DNA from: an uncultured Candidatus Saccharibacteria bacterium
GTDB taxonomy: Bacteria; Patescibacteriota; Saccharimonadia; Saccharimonadales; Saccharimonadaceae
Reading direction: 5' to 3'
Assembly: GCA_938018005.1 (NCBI GenBank)
Contig: CALIJG010000029.1
Coordinates: forward strand, 52,740 to 116,739
Length of the DNA: 64,000 bases
Shown here: positions 17,791 through 25,908 of the stretch, one piece after another
Layout: every line of letters begins with the position of its first letter
Position numbering within the stretch: the stretch's first letter is position 1
The notes under the pieces: generated by a model
The model's input: the letters and a program-made list of their open reading frames with translations, nothing else
Database searches by the model: none
Told to the model about the DNA's origin: nothing
Position numbers and translations under genes: made by a program

Positions 17791-17818
17791 AGTATCTATC
17801 TTCTATTGGTATTGTCAA
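17791..17818 (-). promoter_or_regulatory. Promoter of the EXLDI gene
   Basis: Consensus -35 TTGACA (17813-17818), 16-base spacer, GATACT (17791-17796) on the minus strand. It is the best -35 in the accessory stretch. Confidence 0.75.
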
Positions 17819-17952
17819 GGTTGTTCGGGAGTGTAGTGCATTACCTCTGTTATATTGACATAAAATAGCGATACTATCCAGAATATGCTACATTATCCGT
17901 CTGCTTATGCTACAATTACAAAAGCATACAAGAACATAATCTGGAGGTTTAT

Positions 17953-18702
17953 ATGCATACCGGTATTCGACGAATGGGCCAGCGTAACTGTATTTATAGC
18001 GCGCTCCGCCAAGAATTAATGGACACGATGTTTCAGGACAAGGTTGGGTCATACGACTCTTCTCGCTACGAGGTCGATCTCAACAAGCAATACTTCGCTA
18101 TGGTATCAGACACAGGCAAGGTAACGGCCAAAGCACACTTGCTTGCATCTATCGCCGTCGAGCCACCAACCCTCATGTGGGGCTATGCGGACGAGCTTGC
18201 ACAGTTTGGCAAAGCGGTCGAGCTTGCCCACAAGGTACGCGAGTATGGCTTAGAACACAAAGAGAATGATCTCGTTAGCCCAGAAGTTGAATATACCTTC
18301 CCATCCGATATAGACCAGCAGCTTGTGATCGCCAGTGTCGCGCACGATATCGGCTTTGCTGCCATCACTATCTTTGGTACGGAGTATTACTATTACAGCT
18401 CACCGATTCGTGGTGGTCGCCGTGTAGTGCTTTTGCTTGAGAACCTTTCCGAGCCTGTGCCACCCATTACACTCGACTACTTCTACTCGCGCCTGCCACG
18501 CTATCTGCAGCAGGTGGATGACATTGCATGGTCGCTGGAGGGTTTTGTGGAGCTGATGCCAGGCTGGAGCATCGAGATGAACGACGATAACAATGGCGTC
18601 CACCACGCCCGCGTCACTGATGATACTGGTACAAGTATCCGCGTCAGCTACCAATTCGATGAGTATGAACGGCTAAAGCGGCTTGAGTTTAATCACGACT
18701 AA
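17953..18702 (+). CDS. Uncharacterised protein, possibly DUF6882-like
   Basis: 249 residues, no signal peptide or membrane segment. The region TAKAHLLASIAVEPPTLMWG followed by a Tyr/Ala-rich helix resembles the DUF6882 pattern, in which an aromatic LWG stretch follows a small domain; this is a weak recall. The C-terminal 60 residues are acidic and beta-rich. The start has GGAGG 6 nt upstream, with a TGC-TACAAT -10 about 45 nt before it. The divergent gene is the EXLDI regulator, so the two may be co-regulated. Function unknown. Confidence 0.8.
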   Translation: MHTGIRRMGQRNCIYSALRQELMDTMFQDKVGSYDSSRYEVDLNKQYFAMVSDTGKVTAKAHLLASIAVEPPTLMWGYADELAQFGKAVELAHKVREYGLEHKENDLVSPEVEYTFPSDIDQQLVIASVAHDIGFAAITIFGTEYYYYSSPIRGGRRVVLLLENLSEPVPPITLDYFYSRLPRYLQQVDDIAWSLEGFVELMPGWSIEMNDDNNGVHHARVTDDTGTSIRVSYQFDEYERLKRLEFNHD

Positions 18703-18725
18703 TACTCGCTACCGGTGATATACCA

Positions 18726-18756
18726 AAAACCGCATTTGTATACTTAATGCAGTTTT
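18726..18756 (+). terminator. Terminator after the 17953 gene
   Basis: Arms 18726-18736 and 18746-18756 pair over 11 bp with one mismatch and end in TTTT. It is an imperfect but well-placed hairpin 24 nt after the stop. Confidence 0.55.
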
Positions 18757-18892
18757 ATTGTGGTTTTTACATCAATATGACCTCTGTTGGTACTCTTGCT
18801 ACACTGATGTGCGCTCGCTTCAAGATATATAACCAGTGTTTGCAATTGGTGCAACAATCCGGCATACTGGAGAGTACTAAAGGAGGACTGAC

Positions 18893-19882
18893 ATGATAAA
18901 ACCAGACTATATCAGCCTAAAGAGTTGGGTTGTTGCTGGCCTGCTAAGCGTGACGGGGCTTGTGGCAGCAACAACGTTTTTGGCACCAAGCCAAGTGGCC
19001 GCCAGTAGGGATTTACGCTCGGCCAACATCAGCCGCAAGAATTACAACGAGGCGATGAGCAGCATCGACCAGCAAATTAAGCAAGAAGAGAGCGACAGCA
19101 GCATTCGCCCAGAGTGTCGCACATACACCAGGACTCATGGCAAGCGCGCCGCAAAGGCCGTCCTGATGATTCACGGCATCAGTGGCTGCAGCAACGTCTA
19201 CCAAAAGCTGGCAGATGAATTCTACAACCAAGGCTACAATGTCTACGTCCCACGCGTACCCAAGCATGGCTATACCGATAACAAGCGCCATGGCGAGATC
19301 TCTACCAAAGACATTGCCGACTTCATGAAGACGAGCGCCCAGCAAGTGAGCGGCCTCGGTGATGAGCTTGGCATCGTTGGCCACTCTGGTGGCGGTGATA
19401 TGGCGACGTGGCTTGCCCAGTATGGCAATGGCTTCTTTACGAACGTGTTGCTGCTTGCCCCATTCTACGAGCCAGCAGCCAGCCAAGCCCCCAAGTGGCA
19501 GCTGCCTGTCTTGCGCACCCTGTATGGGCACAACATTTTGCCAGATAAATTCAGCCCAAGCGGTTTATCATACCGCGCACTCGGCAAATATCTCATCGTC
19601 AAACAAAACTTCAAGAAAGATCTTGCTGCACCGGGCCTCAAGCGCGTTGCAACAGTGACGAGTGAGAATGACGATGCCGTCGACAACGGCTTAGCAGTCA
19701 GCATTCCGCAGCGCATGGCTCAGGCAAGCAATGCATCGTTCCAGCACTACAACTTACCAAAGAGACTCAACATTGGCCACAACATGGTTAGCCCAACCGA
19801 TGGCGGCATGGCCACCTACCACCAGGCAGTCTATCGGCAGTACCTCAACCTCTACGAAGGCCGCCAAACTAGCGAAATCTAA
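18893..19882 (+). CDS. Exported alpha/beta hydrolase (paralogue 1)
   Basis: 329 residues. N-terminal signal or anchor at residues 11-31 (WVVAGLLSVTGLVAATTFLA). Alpha/beta-hydrolase features: oxyanion strand LMIHGISGC (92-99), nucleophile elbow G-H-S-G-G with Ser165, probable acid in SENDD (about 256), and His in IGHNM near 290. A conserved CRxY/CRSF cysteine (75) and GC(S/T) cysteine (99) may form an extracytoplasmic disulphide. AGGAGG is well spaced upstream. It is closely similar along its length to 22470-23465. The substrate is unknown: lipid, peptide or host wall esters are all possible. Confidence 0.88.
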   Translation: MIKPDYISLKSWVVAGLLSVTGLVAATTFLAPSQVAASRDLRSANISRKNYNEAMSSIDQQIKQEESDSSIRPECRTYTRTHGKRAAKAVLMIHGISGCSNVYQKLADEFYNQGYNVYVPRVPKHGYTDNKRHGEISTKDIADFMKTSAQQVSGLGDELGIVGHSGGGDMATWLAQYGNGFFTNVLLLAPFYEPAASQAPKWQLPVLRTLYGHNILPDKFSPSGLSYRALGKYLIVKQNFKKDLAAPGLKRVATVTSENDDAVDNGLAVSIPQRMAQASNASFQHYNLPKRLNIGHNMVSPTDGGMATYHQAVYRQYLNLYEGRQTSEI

Positions 19883-19902
19883 CTGGTTCTAGAGCCACAC
19901 AT

Positions 19903-19937
19903 AAAAACACTGCAGATTGCCTAGCTGCAGTGTTTTT
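19903..19937 (+). terminator. Terminator after hydrolase paralogue 1
   Basis: Perfect 13-bp inverted repeat (19903-19915 and 19925-19937) ending in TTTTT, 20 nt after the stop. Confidence 0.85.
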
Positions 19938-20150
19938 CATTATATTTCGACAGTGCGATGCTCACATTTGGCTTAGCTATCTCCTCGCCTATCACCTTAC
20001 TTCTATTTGCGATATACCGTTGATCAGCTCATCCGCTATGACGTCTCTGCTTCCTCGGAGGGCAAGAAACGCAGCCTTTTAGACTATAATCAAGAGCATC
20101 CAGAGCAAGCACACTCCAAAAATAGCAGAGATAATCTCGTATTTTGGACT

Positions 20151-20702
20151 CTACCGCTGCTCTGCAATCAGCGTATGCTTAAGCCGGCGCAGCCCCCGCC
20201 AGCACCGCACGCAAAGATAGCCATCAAAGAGTGCAACGAGCATTAAGCCATAAAATTCAGGCCGCCGCAAGACAGCTGGTGTTTGCACAAGCTTATAGCC
20301 AATATAGGCAAACAGCAGCACAACGATCAGCATCAGCAGTGCTATACGCTGCTTGCCAATGCGCTTCACCATTGCCAGGCGAGATTCATTGTCGCTAAAG
20401 ATATCATCCTCTTCAGCTTCATTACTCGGCCGGCGAAAGACATGAAAGCCATTGGCGGATGCAACATACTCCCAGCCATAATCGGCATAGAGCTGCTGGT
20501 ACTGCGCGTTTTCTTCGTGCCGAGTAAGGCTCTGAAAGTCGATTTTGTACGTATAGTGCGCCGCCGGGCACGGCTCGAATATATAAAAGAACGGGACAAT
20601 AAAGCGTTTGAGGGCATACCCCTGCCGATGCTGCTCAGCAAAAAACGCCTCCTCCTCTCCATACTCGGGCAACATGTAGTACCGACACATGATTCGTGAC
20701 AT
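20151..20702 (-). CDS. DUF2812-domain membrane protein
   Basis: 183 residues. The N-terminal part carries the DUF2812 pattern: YTYKIDFQSL, then a YADYGWEYV segment and a FHVFRRP strand. It is followed by two membrane helices (about 120-137 and 148-165). DUF2812 genes typically sit directly downstream of a PadR regulator, as here: the PadR stop is 5 bases before this ATG and its last codons provide the AGGAAGG ribosome binding site. The function of the family is not established. Confidence 0.88.
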   Translation of the reverse strand: MSRIMCRYYMLPEYGEEEAFFAEQHRQGYALKRFIVPFFYIFEPCPAAHYTYKIDFQSLTRHEENAQYQQLYADYGWEYVASANGFHVFRRPSNEAEEDDIFSDNESRLAMVKRIGKQRIALLMLIVVLLFAYIGYKLVQTPAVLRRPEFYGLMLVALFDGYLCVRCWRGLRRLKHTLIAEQR

Positions 20703-20706
20703 TCAG

Positions 20707-21024
20707 TTATTTCCTTCCTTTGCTATTGTTATACAGCCGCTCGATCCGCTGCAGCTCACAGGCCAATATCTCTTGGCCGAGTGGTGTGATATGGTAGATT
20801 TTGCGCTTATCCTCTTCTCGTACGAAGCGAATTATACCGTCCTTCTCCATCTTGGCGAGCGTGCCATACATTGTGCCAGGGCTAATCTGCACCTGGCCGT
20901 CTGTCATATGTTTGACACGCTGACCAATCGTATAGCCATGCATCTCCGCCTGCAAACAAAATAGGATGTAGAACCCTGTCTCGGTCATCGGTGAGTAGAT
21001 TCTTCGTAGTTTTGCTTGGATCAT
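20707..21024 (-). CDS. PadR-family transcriptional regulator
   Basis: 105 residues. Winged helix-turn-helix of the PadR type: FYILFCLQAEMHGYTIGQRV, the SPGTMYGTLAKMEKDG recognition segment, and a short C-terminal helix. Such proteins repress neighbouring genes, often membrane or efflux genes, on a ligand signal. The start has GAGGGAAG upstream and a TATAAT about 30 nt before. It heads a two-gene unit with the DUF2812 protein. The CPBP gene upstream is a candidate target. Confidence 0.92.
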   Translation of the reverse strand: MIQAKLRRIYSPMTETGFYILFCLQAEMHGYTIGQRVKHMTDGQVQISPGTMYGTLAKMEKDGIIRFVREEDKRKIYHITPLGQEILACELQRIERLYNNSKGRK

Positions 21025-21057
21025 GCACGCTTCCCTCAGGTATATATTATACTCTGT

Positions 21058-21756
21058 CTAGCTGTGCGTTGCGAGCACAAGAAGTATCGTCGCGAGGCTA
21101 TTCTGGAGGAGGTGTACACCCATTGAGGCGTAGAGGCTCTTCTTTTGTTCATAGGCTCGGCACAGGAAGAACGCCAGCGGCAAATAGCTAATAATCGCTA
21201 GACCATTCTTGATTCCTCCTGTGAGCATGTATGGCGCCACGTGTACAAGTGCAAAGAGCACCATTGATGCTGCATAGGCAAGAACACGAGATTTTTGCAA
21301 TAAGCGAGCAAAGATAACGCCACGAAAGACAACTTCCTCTACGATCGGCCCAAATACCACCGCCATAAATACCGCATACCATAGCGCTCCACCAAAGAGG
21401 CCAACAAGCGCCGTTTGGTTTTGGTTAGTGACTTGCAACGCAACAAGCAGGAGTGTTACTGGGATTGTTGCAAGATATGCAAAGAGAAAATACTTGATGA
21501 CAAACCAGCTATTCTTGCCCGGTGCTCGCCGTGCAGTGCGCCATACAGCAGCAAGTTCAGCTCGTTTCTTCATTACAATATAGCCAAGCAGAAGCACACT
21601 TGCTACAGCATTGATGATGAGCCCAAGCACGCTCGTCGATGATATAGCGGCAAATCGCTCTAGCGCATACGACAATACTGTCATACCTACCATGTAGCCA
21701 GCAAAGTATGCCAGCAGAATTTTTACGTCATCCCGTCGTTTCGTTATTTTATCCAT
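21058..21756 (-). CDS. CPBP/CAAX-type intramembrane metalloprotease family protein
   Basis: 232 residues, about seven membrane segments. The Abi/CPBP motifs are present: EEVVFRG (around 137) for the catalytic Glu pair, ALVHV for the first His, and HLLQNS for the second His. Family members cleave membrane proteins, process peptides, or serve in bacteriocin self-immunity. It is followed 33 nt later by the PadR gene. A long leader contains a palindrome. A second CPBP protein is at 37771-38523. Confidence 0.9.
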   Translation of the reverse strand: MDKITKRRDDVKILLAYFAGYMVGMTVLSYALERFAAISSTSVLGLIINAVASVLLLGYIVMKKRAELAAVWRTARRAPGKNSWFVIKYFLFAYLATIPVTLLLVALQVTNQNQTALVGLFGGALWYAVFMAVVFGPIVEEVVFRGVIFARLLQKSRVLAYAASMVLFALVHVAPYMLTGGIKNGLAIISYLPLAFFLCRAYEQKKSLYASMGVHLLQNSLATILLVLATHS

Positions 21757-21804
21757 TAATCATCCTTTCTCGATTGGTACATCGAAGTCATATGTATCGT
21801 AGTG

Positions 21805-21853
21805 CGATATATCGTATAGTCTTATTGTATACCGTAGCTCGATATAATGTCAA
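21805..21853 (-). promoter_or_regulatory. Promoter and palindrome upstream of the CPBP gene
   Basis: On the minus strand TTGACA (21848-21853), 16-base spacer, TATACA (21826-21831). A 10-bp palindrome of the form CGATATATCG (21805-21814) lies about 10 nt downstream of the -10 and could bind a dimeric regulator such as the adjacent PadR. Confidence 0.55.
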
Positions 21854-21890
21854 TGGTATGTTCTTTTATATGACGGAATAGTCTTGATAT

Positions 21891-21925
21891 GCAAAAAACC
21901 AGCAGTGTGTTCTACTGGTTTTTGC
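21891..21925 (-). terminator. Terminator of the hydrolase 2-HXXEE operon
   Basis: Arms 21891-21902 and 21915-21925 pair with one bulged A and give a T6 run on the minus strand, 29 nt after the HXXEE stop. Confidence 0.75.
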
Positions 21926-21954
21926 AACTTACTTATCGGCTACGCTCGTTATTC

Positions 21955-22473
21955 CTACAGATGCTTCATGCGCCACCGCTCAATCGCTTGCGACCAGCTC
22001 AGCATAAACATGAGATTGCCAATCAGCAGTAAGCCAACGACAGGTGTTAGTATCAGCGACATGCCAATCACCTGTGGCACAACAACAAAGCTATAGGCTA
22101 TGCAGAGACCATTACCAAGGAGTGTGATAAGCGCCGTGACGCTACCAGGCGTCCAGCTTCGATACTTCGCTGCATCAACGAGATGCCCAACCAAGTGCAG
22201 CATATTTGCAAGAATAACTGCACATACCAGCGCAAGTGAGTGCAGGGCGATTGCACCGCCAAGCAGAGCCAGTGCAACGATCGACTCTTCGAGAATGATG
22301 ATGGCAACCGTCTCTGTTGATGGGTACGCGGTGCGATTCGATATAATCATCTGCCTGGCAAATGCCGGGTCATGCTCATAGCGCCGAATCCACGGCACAA
22401 ACCGAGCAATCTCCTCCAGCTCATGAATAATAAACAAGCCAAAACCAGCAAAGGCTACTAGCGCCTCCATCAT
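21955..22473 (-). CDS. HXXEE-domain membrane protein
   Basis: 172 residues, five or so membrane segments. Begins with a helix and then FIIHELEEI, the H-x-x-E-E motif that names the family, and a second His-bearing segment NMLHLVGH. These could bind a metal within the membrane, but the activity of the family is unknown. Its ATG overlaps the stop of hydrolase paralogue 2 (ATGA), with GGGAGG inside the last codons, so the two are translationally coupled. Confidence 0.88.
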   Translation of the reverse strand: MMEALVAFAGFGLFIIHELEEIARFVPWIRRYEHDPAFARQMIISNRTAYPSTETVAIIILEESIVALALLGGAIALHSLALVCAVILANMLHLVGHLVDAAKYRSWTPGSVTALITLLGNGLCIAYSFVVVPQVIGMSLILTPVVGLLLIGNLMFMLSWSQAIERWRMKHL

Positions 22474-23465
22474 TGCCTCCCTTCGTATACATTAAGATAC
22501 GTTCGGAAAGCCTCCTCGCTATGAGCGCTCACCCCCGGCGAAGCGCGCCGTGTCATATCGTGGCCAATATTCATGCTGGCAGGGAATTTTTTGTATTGGA
22601 AGGAAGCATTGTTGTTGGTTGCCATTTTTTGTGGGATGTCGTGTGCGAGGTCTGGGTCGATATCGTGGTCGCCCTCACTCACCACCACACCAACATGCTT
22701 GAGACCTGGTGCAGCGAGGTTGGCTTTGTAGTTTTCTTTAAGCGTGACGTACTTTGCTAGGGTGCGATATGACAGGCCATTCACCTCATCATTACCACTG
22801 TAGCGGTCTGGTAGGATATTATTGCCGTAGAGGTTGCGCATGAGCGGGATCTGCCACTTGGGAGCCTGGCTAGCCGATGGTTCATAGAATGGCGCAATAA
22901 GGAGCACCCGCGAGAAGAGTCCATTACCATACTGCGCAAGCCACGTTGCCATATTGCCACCACCAGAGTGGCCCGCCACCCCAACTTCCTCACCAAGGCC
23001 ACTAACCTGGCGAGCGCTCGTGGTCATATAGTTGACCATATCGCTAAAGGAGATCTGACCATGGCGCTTCTTATCGGCATAGCCATGCTGTGGCACGCGC
23101 GGCGCATAAACGTTGTAGCCCTGCTCGTAGAATACATTGGCAATATCAGCCATGTCGCTAGTGCAACCGCTAATACCATGGATAAGCAAGATAGCCTTGG
23201 CTGTTTTCTTGCCATGCGTCTTGGCAAACGAGCGACATTCGCTGCGCAGGCCAGCCTCTGCTGTATCGTGGGTAATTTGCTGGTTGATAGCCGCCATTGA
23301 GCCATCGTAATCCAGTCGCTTGATATCTGCTGTGCGTAGTTCTGCCTTCTGGGCGGGCCACAAGAAGGCAGCTGCAATGGCAATCGCACCAACAGCAACG
23401 ATGCCACCGATGAGCGTGGCAATTACTTTTATAATTCCGGCTTGAGGTGAGGAAGAATCTTTCAT
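22470..23465 (-). CDS. Exported alpha/beta hydrolase (paralogue 2)
   Basis: 331 residues. Membrane signal/anchor at residues 9-31. Same catalytic layout as 18893-19882: LLIHGISGC, G-H-S-G-G elbow, VVSEGDHD acid region, and MNIGHDM His. The two proteins also share FYEQGYNVY/FYNQGYNVY, LLxAPFYEP and the closing LNVYEGRQ/LNLYEGRQ, so they arose by duplication. It has a -10 CATACT 7 nt before the ATG (near-leaderless), unlike paralogue 1, which has a strong ribosome binding site. It is first in an operon with the HXXEE gene. Confidence 0.88.
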   Translation of the reverse strand: MKDSSSPQAGIIKVIATLIGGIVAVGAIAIAAAFLWPAQKAELRTADIKRLDYDGSMAAINQQITHDTAEAGLRSECRSFAKTHGKKTAKAILLIHGISGCTSDMADIANVFYEQGYNVYAPRVPQHGYADKKRHGQISFSDMVNYMTTSARQVSGLGEEVGVAGHSGGGNMATWLAQYGNGLFSRVLLIAPFYEPSASQAPKWQIPLMRNLYGNNILPDRYSGNDEVNGLSYRTLAKYVTLKENYKANLAAPGLKHVGVVVSEGDHDIDPDLAHDIPQKMATNNNASFQYKKFPASMNIGHDMTRRASPGVSAHSEEAFRTYLNVYEGRQ

Positions 23466-23498
23466 ACGCTATAGTATGGCGAATAGTTGCCAATATAG

Positions 23499-23529
23499 CA
23501 AGACCACTCTACTAAAGAGAGTGGTCTTG
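23499..23529 (-). terminator. Hairpin terminator after the aquaporin gene
   Basis: Perfect 12-bp inverted repeat (23499-23510 and 23518-23529) with a 7-base loop, between the aquaporin stop and the next promoter. The T-run is weak. Confidence 0.6.
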
Positions 23530-23551
23530 GTTTCAATCTGATGCCTGTTGC

Positions 23552-24448
23552 TTATGATTCTGCTTTGCGACCCGCTACCAGCAGGTAGAGGTTACCACCA
23601 AGCGCAGCACCGATCAAGGTACCAGCAATCACCTCAAGGCTCAAACGGCTATAGCCAGTCTCGCCACGGCTTGCTTGTGCGCCAGTAAAGCTACTGTCTG
23701 GTGCCTCTGTTGCAGCGATAGCCACTGCTGGGTTGAGTGTTGCACTCTTTGCACGCAGTTCGTGTGGCAAGTGTTTGATATCTTGGACTGACGATGTGTC
23801 CACCGAAGCCTGCACCTGAGTTAGCAAGCCACCAGCCACGATAGCAGCAACAGCCAAGGATAGGCCAATCCCCACTGCCTGGCCTGTTTGCTTGAGCTCG
23901 GCCACGCGCGACACGGCAGCCGCAATGCCAAACATCAGCACCGCTGCGCCGACGAGCTCAACACCAAAGACCGCCCAGCTAAAGGTAGTAAAGTGCTCGA
24001 AGCTGAGCTTGAAAGCGCTCCCACTTAAACCATTCAGTACAACGACAGCGAGCGCCCCACCAAGCAGCTGGGCGATCCAGTAGAATGGTACCAACGCCGT
24101 CTTGAGCTTGCGCATTGTCCAGAGGCCAAAGGTGACCGCTGGGTTGATATGCGCGCCAGATACTGCACCCACCGCCACAGCAATCACAAGCAGTGTGAGG
24201 CCAAGGTAGAGTGGTGCAAATTGAGTTGCCGCACCAATTGCAGCAATGGTGAGCATAAATGTACCAAGCAGCTCAGCAAAAATAATGTTGAGTAAGTTGC
24301 TTGGTAGAGCCGGCTCGCGTCGCTTATGGACAACAGTCTTGGTGGCTGATGTGGTCGACGCAGCCTTTACGGTTGGTGCAGCCTGAGGCTGGGAGGCCGA
24401 GTCTTTCGCGGCCGATTTTTTGGTCGAAACGGCTTTTTTGGTAGCCAT
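23552..24448 (-). CDS. MIP/aquaporin-family channel with basic N-terminal tail
   Basis: 298 residues from MATKKAVSTKKSAAK. The first 45 or so residues are Lys/Ala/Ser/Thr-rich like a histone tail and precede six membrane helices. NPA motif 1 is HINPAVTFG; motif 2 is TLNPAVAIA. The Arg that normally follows the second NPA (selectivity filter) is Val, and a polar stretch of about 30 residues precedes motif 2. This suggests a non-standard pore, neither a classical water channel nor GlpF. GGAGGG at good spacing fixes the start at 24448 rather than the GTG at 24463. Confidence 0.88.
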   Translation of the reverse strand: MATKKAVSTKKSAAKDSASQPQAAPTVKAASTTSATKTVVHKRREPALPSNLLNIIFAELLGTFMLTIAAIGAATQFAPLYLGLTLLVIAVAVGAVSGAHINPAVTFGLWTMRKLKTALVPFYWIAQLLGGALAVVVLNGLSGSAFKLSFEHFTTFSWAVFGVELVGAAVLMFGIAAAVSRVAELKQTGQAVGIGLSLAVAAIVAGGLLTQVQASVDTSSVQDIKHLPHELRAKSATLNPAVAIAATEAPDSSFTGAQASRGETGYSRLSLEVIAGTLIGAALGGNLYLLVAGRKAES

Positions 24449-24553
24449 ACGTCCCTCCTTCACTAGTTGATACTACGCCTTTAGTATATCACATCACCCT
24501 GTTCATCGGCGATATCAGATGTCGATTGTGCCAAATAATGCTATACTAAAGAC

Positions 24554-24817
24554 ATGGGACAATATATGAAACAAGACCAAACGCGCAGTGAGCTGCAAGA
24601 GCGTATCGCGGCCGATCTCCGCGCTAAAGCAGCTGCCAGCAGCCACACTGGTGATGGTGCCGCACCAGTGGGCGGCGACACCGGCGTCGAGCAATCCGAA
24701 TATCTCAAAGGTACCAAGCAAACAACGACACTAGCTGGGGTGTGGCTGGTCGTTGGTTTTCTTGCACTGCTTACCTTTGGCTTTTTTGTTGCGCTAACCA
24801 TCAATGGACAACAATAA
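24554..24817 (+). CDS. Small single-pass membrane protein upstream of pheS
   Basis: 87 residues. A charged N-terminal helix (SELQERIAADLRAKAAA) and a Gly/Ala linker lead to one C-terminal membrane segment (62-83). TGC-TATACT lies exactly 6 nt before the ATG at 24554, predicting a leaderless mRNA. It ends 12 nt before pheS and is probably co-transcribed with it. It is not a recognised family. An alternative start at residue 5 would also be possible. Confidence 0.75.
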   Translation: MGQYMKQDQTRSELQERIAADLRAKAAASSHTGDGAAPVGGDTGVEQSEYLKGTKQTTTLAGVWLVVGFLALLTFGFFVALTINGQQ

Positions 24818-24829
24818 CGGAGTGGCAGT

Positions 24830-25873
24830 ATGACAGACCTTGACGCTATCCAGCAAAAGCTGCTCCTGGCGGTGAGCCAATCGACCACCCCGCGCGAAGT
24901 ACTGCGCCACGAGGAATTGCGCACACTGTATGGACATATCACATCACTCCCCCCAGCGGAGCGTGGGCCATTTGGCAAGCGTGTTAATGAGCTCAAGCAA
25001 GCCGTGCAAACCGCCATCGAGCGCCGTCTTGAGGAACTTGAGACCGTCGAGCGCACACCGATTGACGTCACGGCGCCGATGGATATCAACACGGCTATTC
25101 CCCCATTACTACCAACAAACCAGGGGTCAATTCACCCCCTCATGCAAGAGATTGAGCGAATTGCTGATATCTTTTACCGCATGGGGTTTGTGGTGGAGGA
25201 GTCGCGCGAGATCGATGATCAGTTCCATATGTTCGAGAGCCTCAACTTCCCCAAAGGCCACCCCGCCCGCGATGATTATGACACCTTCATGACCGTTGAG
25301 ACAGACGCGCAGGGCGACCGCCTGATTGCGCCAGCTCACACCAGCACCATGCAAAATCGCGTCCTGACCACCTATCGTCATAAGCTGGACACAGGCGAGG
25401 CCATTGCTGCCATCGTACCCGACCGCGTCTTCCGCAATGAGGACCTGGATGCTCGGCACGAGCACACCTTCTACCAGGTGGAGGGTGTCTATGTAGCTAA
25501 GGGGGTCAACGTCGGTAATTTGATTGCGACCTTGCAGGAATTTTTGCAAAGCTACTACGGCAAGCAGCTCGATGTGCGGGTCAATCCCTTCTACTTTCCC
25601 TTCACTGAGCCAAGCTTTGAATTTGCCCTCAGCTGCCCCTTCTGCGAAGGCAAAGACCCAGGCTGCAAGGTGTGTAGTGGCGAAGGCTGGGTGGAGCTGA
25701 TTGGCTGTGGCTTGATCCACCCCAATGTGCTACGGGCGGCTGATATTGACCCCGACACCTACACCGGCTTTGCTTTTGGCTGCGGCATCGACCGCCTAGT
25801 GATGATGAAATACGGCATCGAAGACGTGCGGCATTTCGAGAGCGGTAAGTTGGATTTTTTGCGGCAGTTTTAG
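24830..25873 (+). CDS. pheS: Phenylalanyl-tRNA synthetase alpha subunit
   Basis: 347 residues. A helical N-terminal arm (1-95) precedes the class II catalytic core: motif 2 around DRVFRNEDLDARHEHTFYQ, the FTEPSFEF phenylalanine pocket, and motif 3 GFAFGCGIDRLVMMKYG. A four-Cys insertion C-P-F-C ... C-K-V-C lies between, as in many bacterial PheS. CGGAGTGG upstream is the ribosome binding site. Its partner pheT is far away on the opposite strand (14566-17139). All catalytic motifs look intact. Confidence 0.96.
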   Translation: MTDLDAIQQKLLLAVSQSTTPREVLRHEELRTLYGHITSLPPAERGPFGKRVNELKQAVQTAIERRLEELETVERTPIDVTAPMDINTAIPPLLPTNQGSIHPLMQEIERIADIFYRMGFVVEESREIDDQFHMFESLNFPKGHPARDDYDTFMTVETDAQGDRLIAPAHTSTMQNRVLTTYRHKLDTGEAIAAIVPDRVFRNEDLDARHEHTFYQVEGVYVAKGVNVGNLIATLQEFLQSYYGKQLDVRVNPFYFPFTEPSFEFALSCPFCEGKDPGCKVCSGEGWVELIGCGLIHPNVLRAADIDPDTYTGFAFGCGIDRLVMMKYGIEDVRHFESGKLDFLRQF

Positions 25874-25908
25874 TCTCGTCTATTCGTTTTATGACCGAGG
25901 TTCACCAT

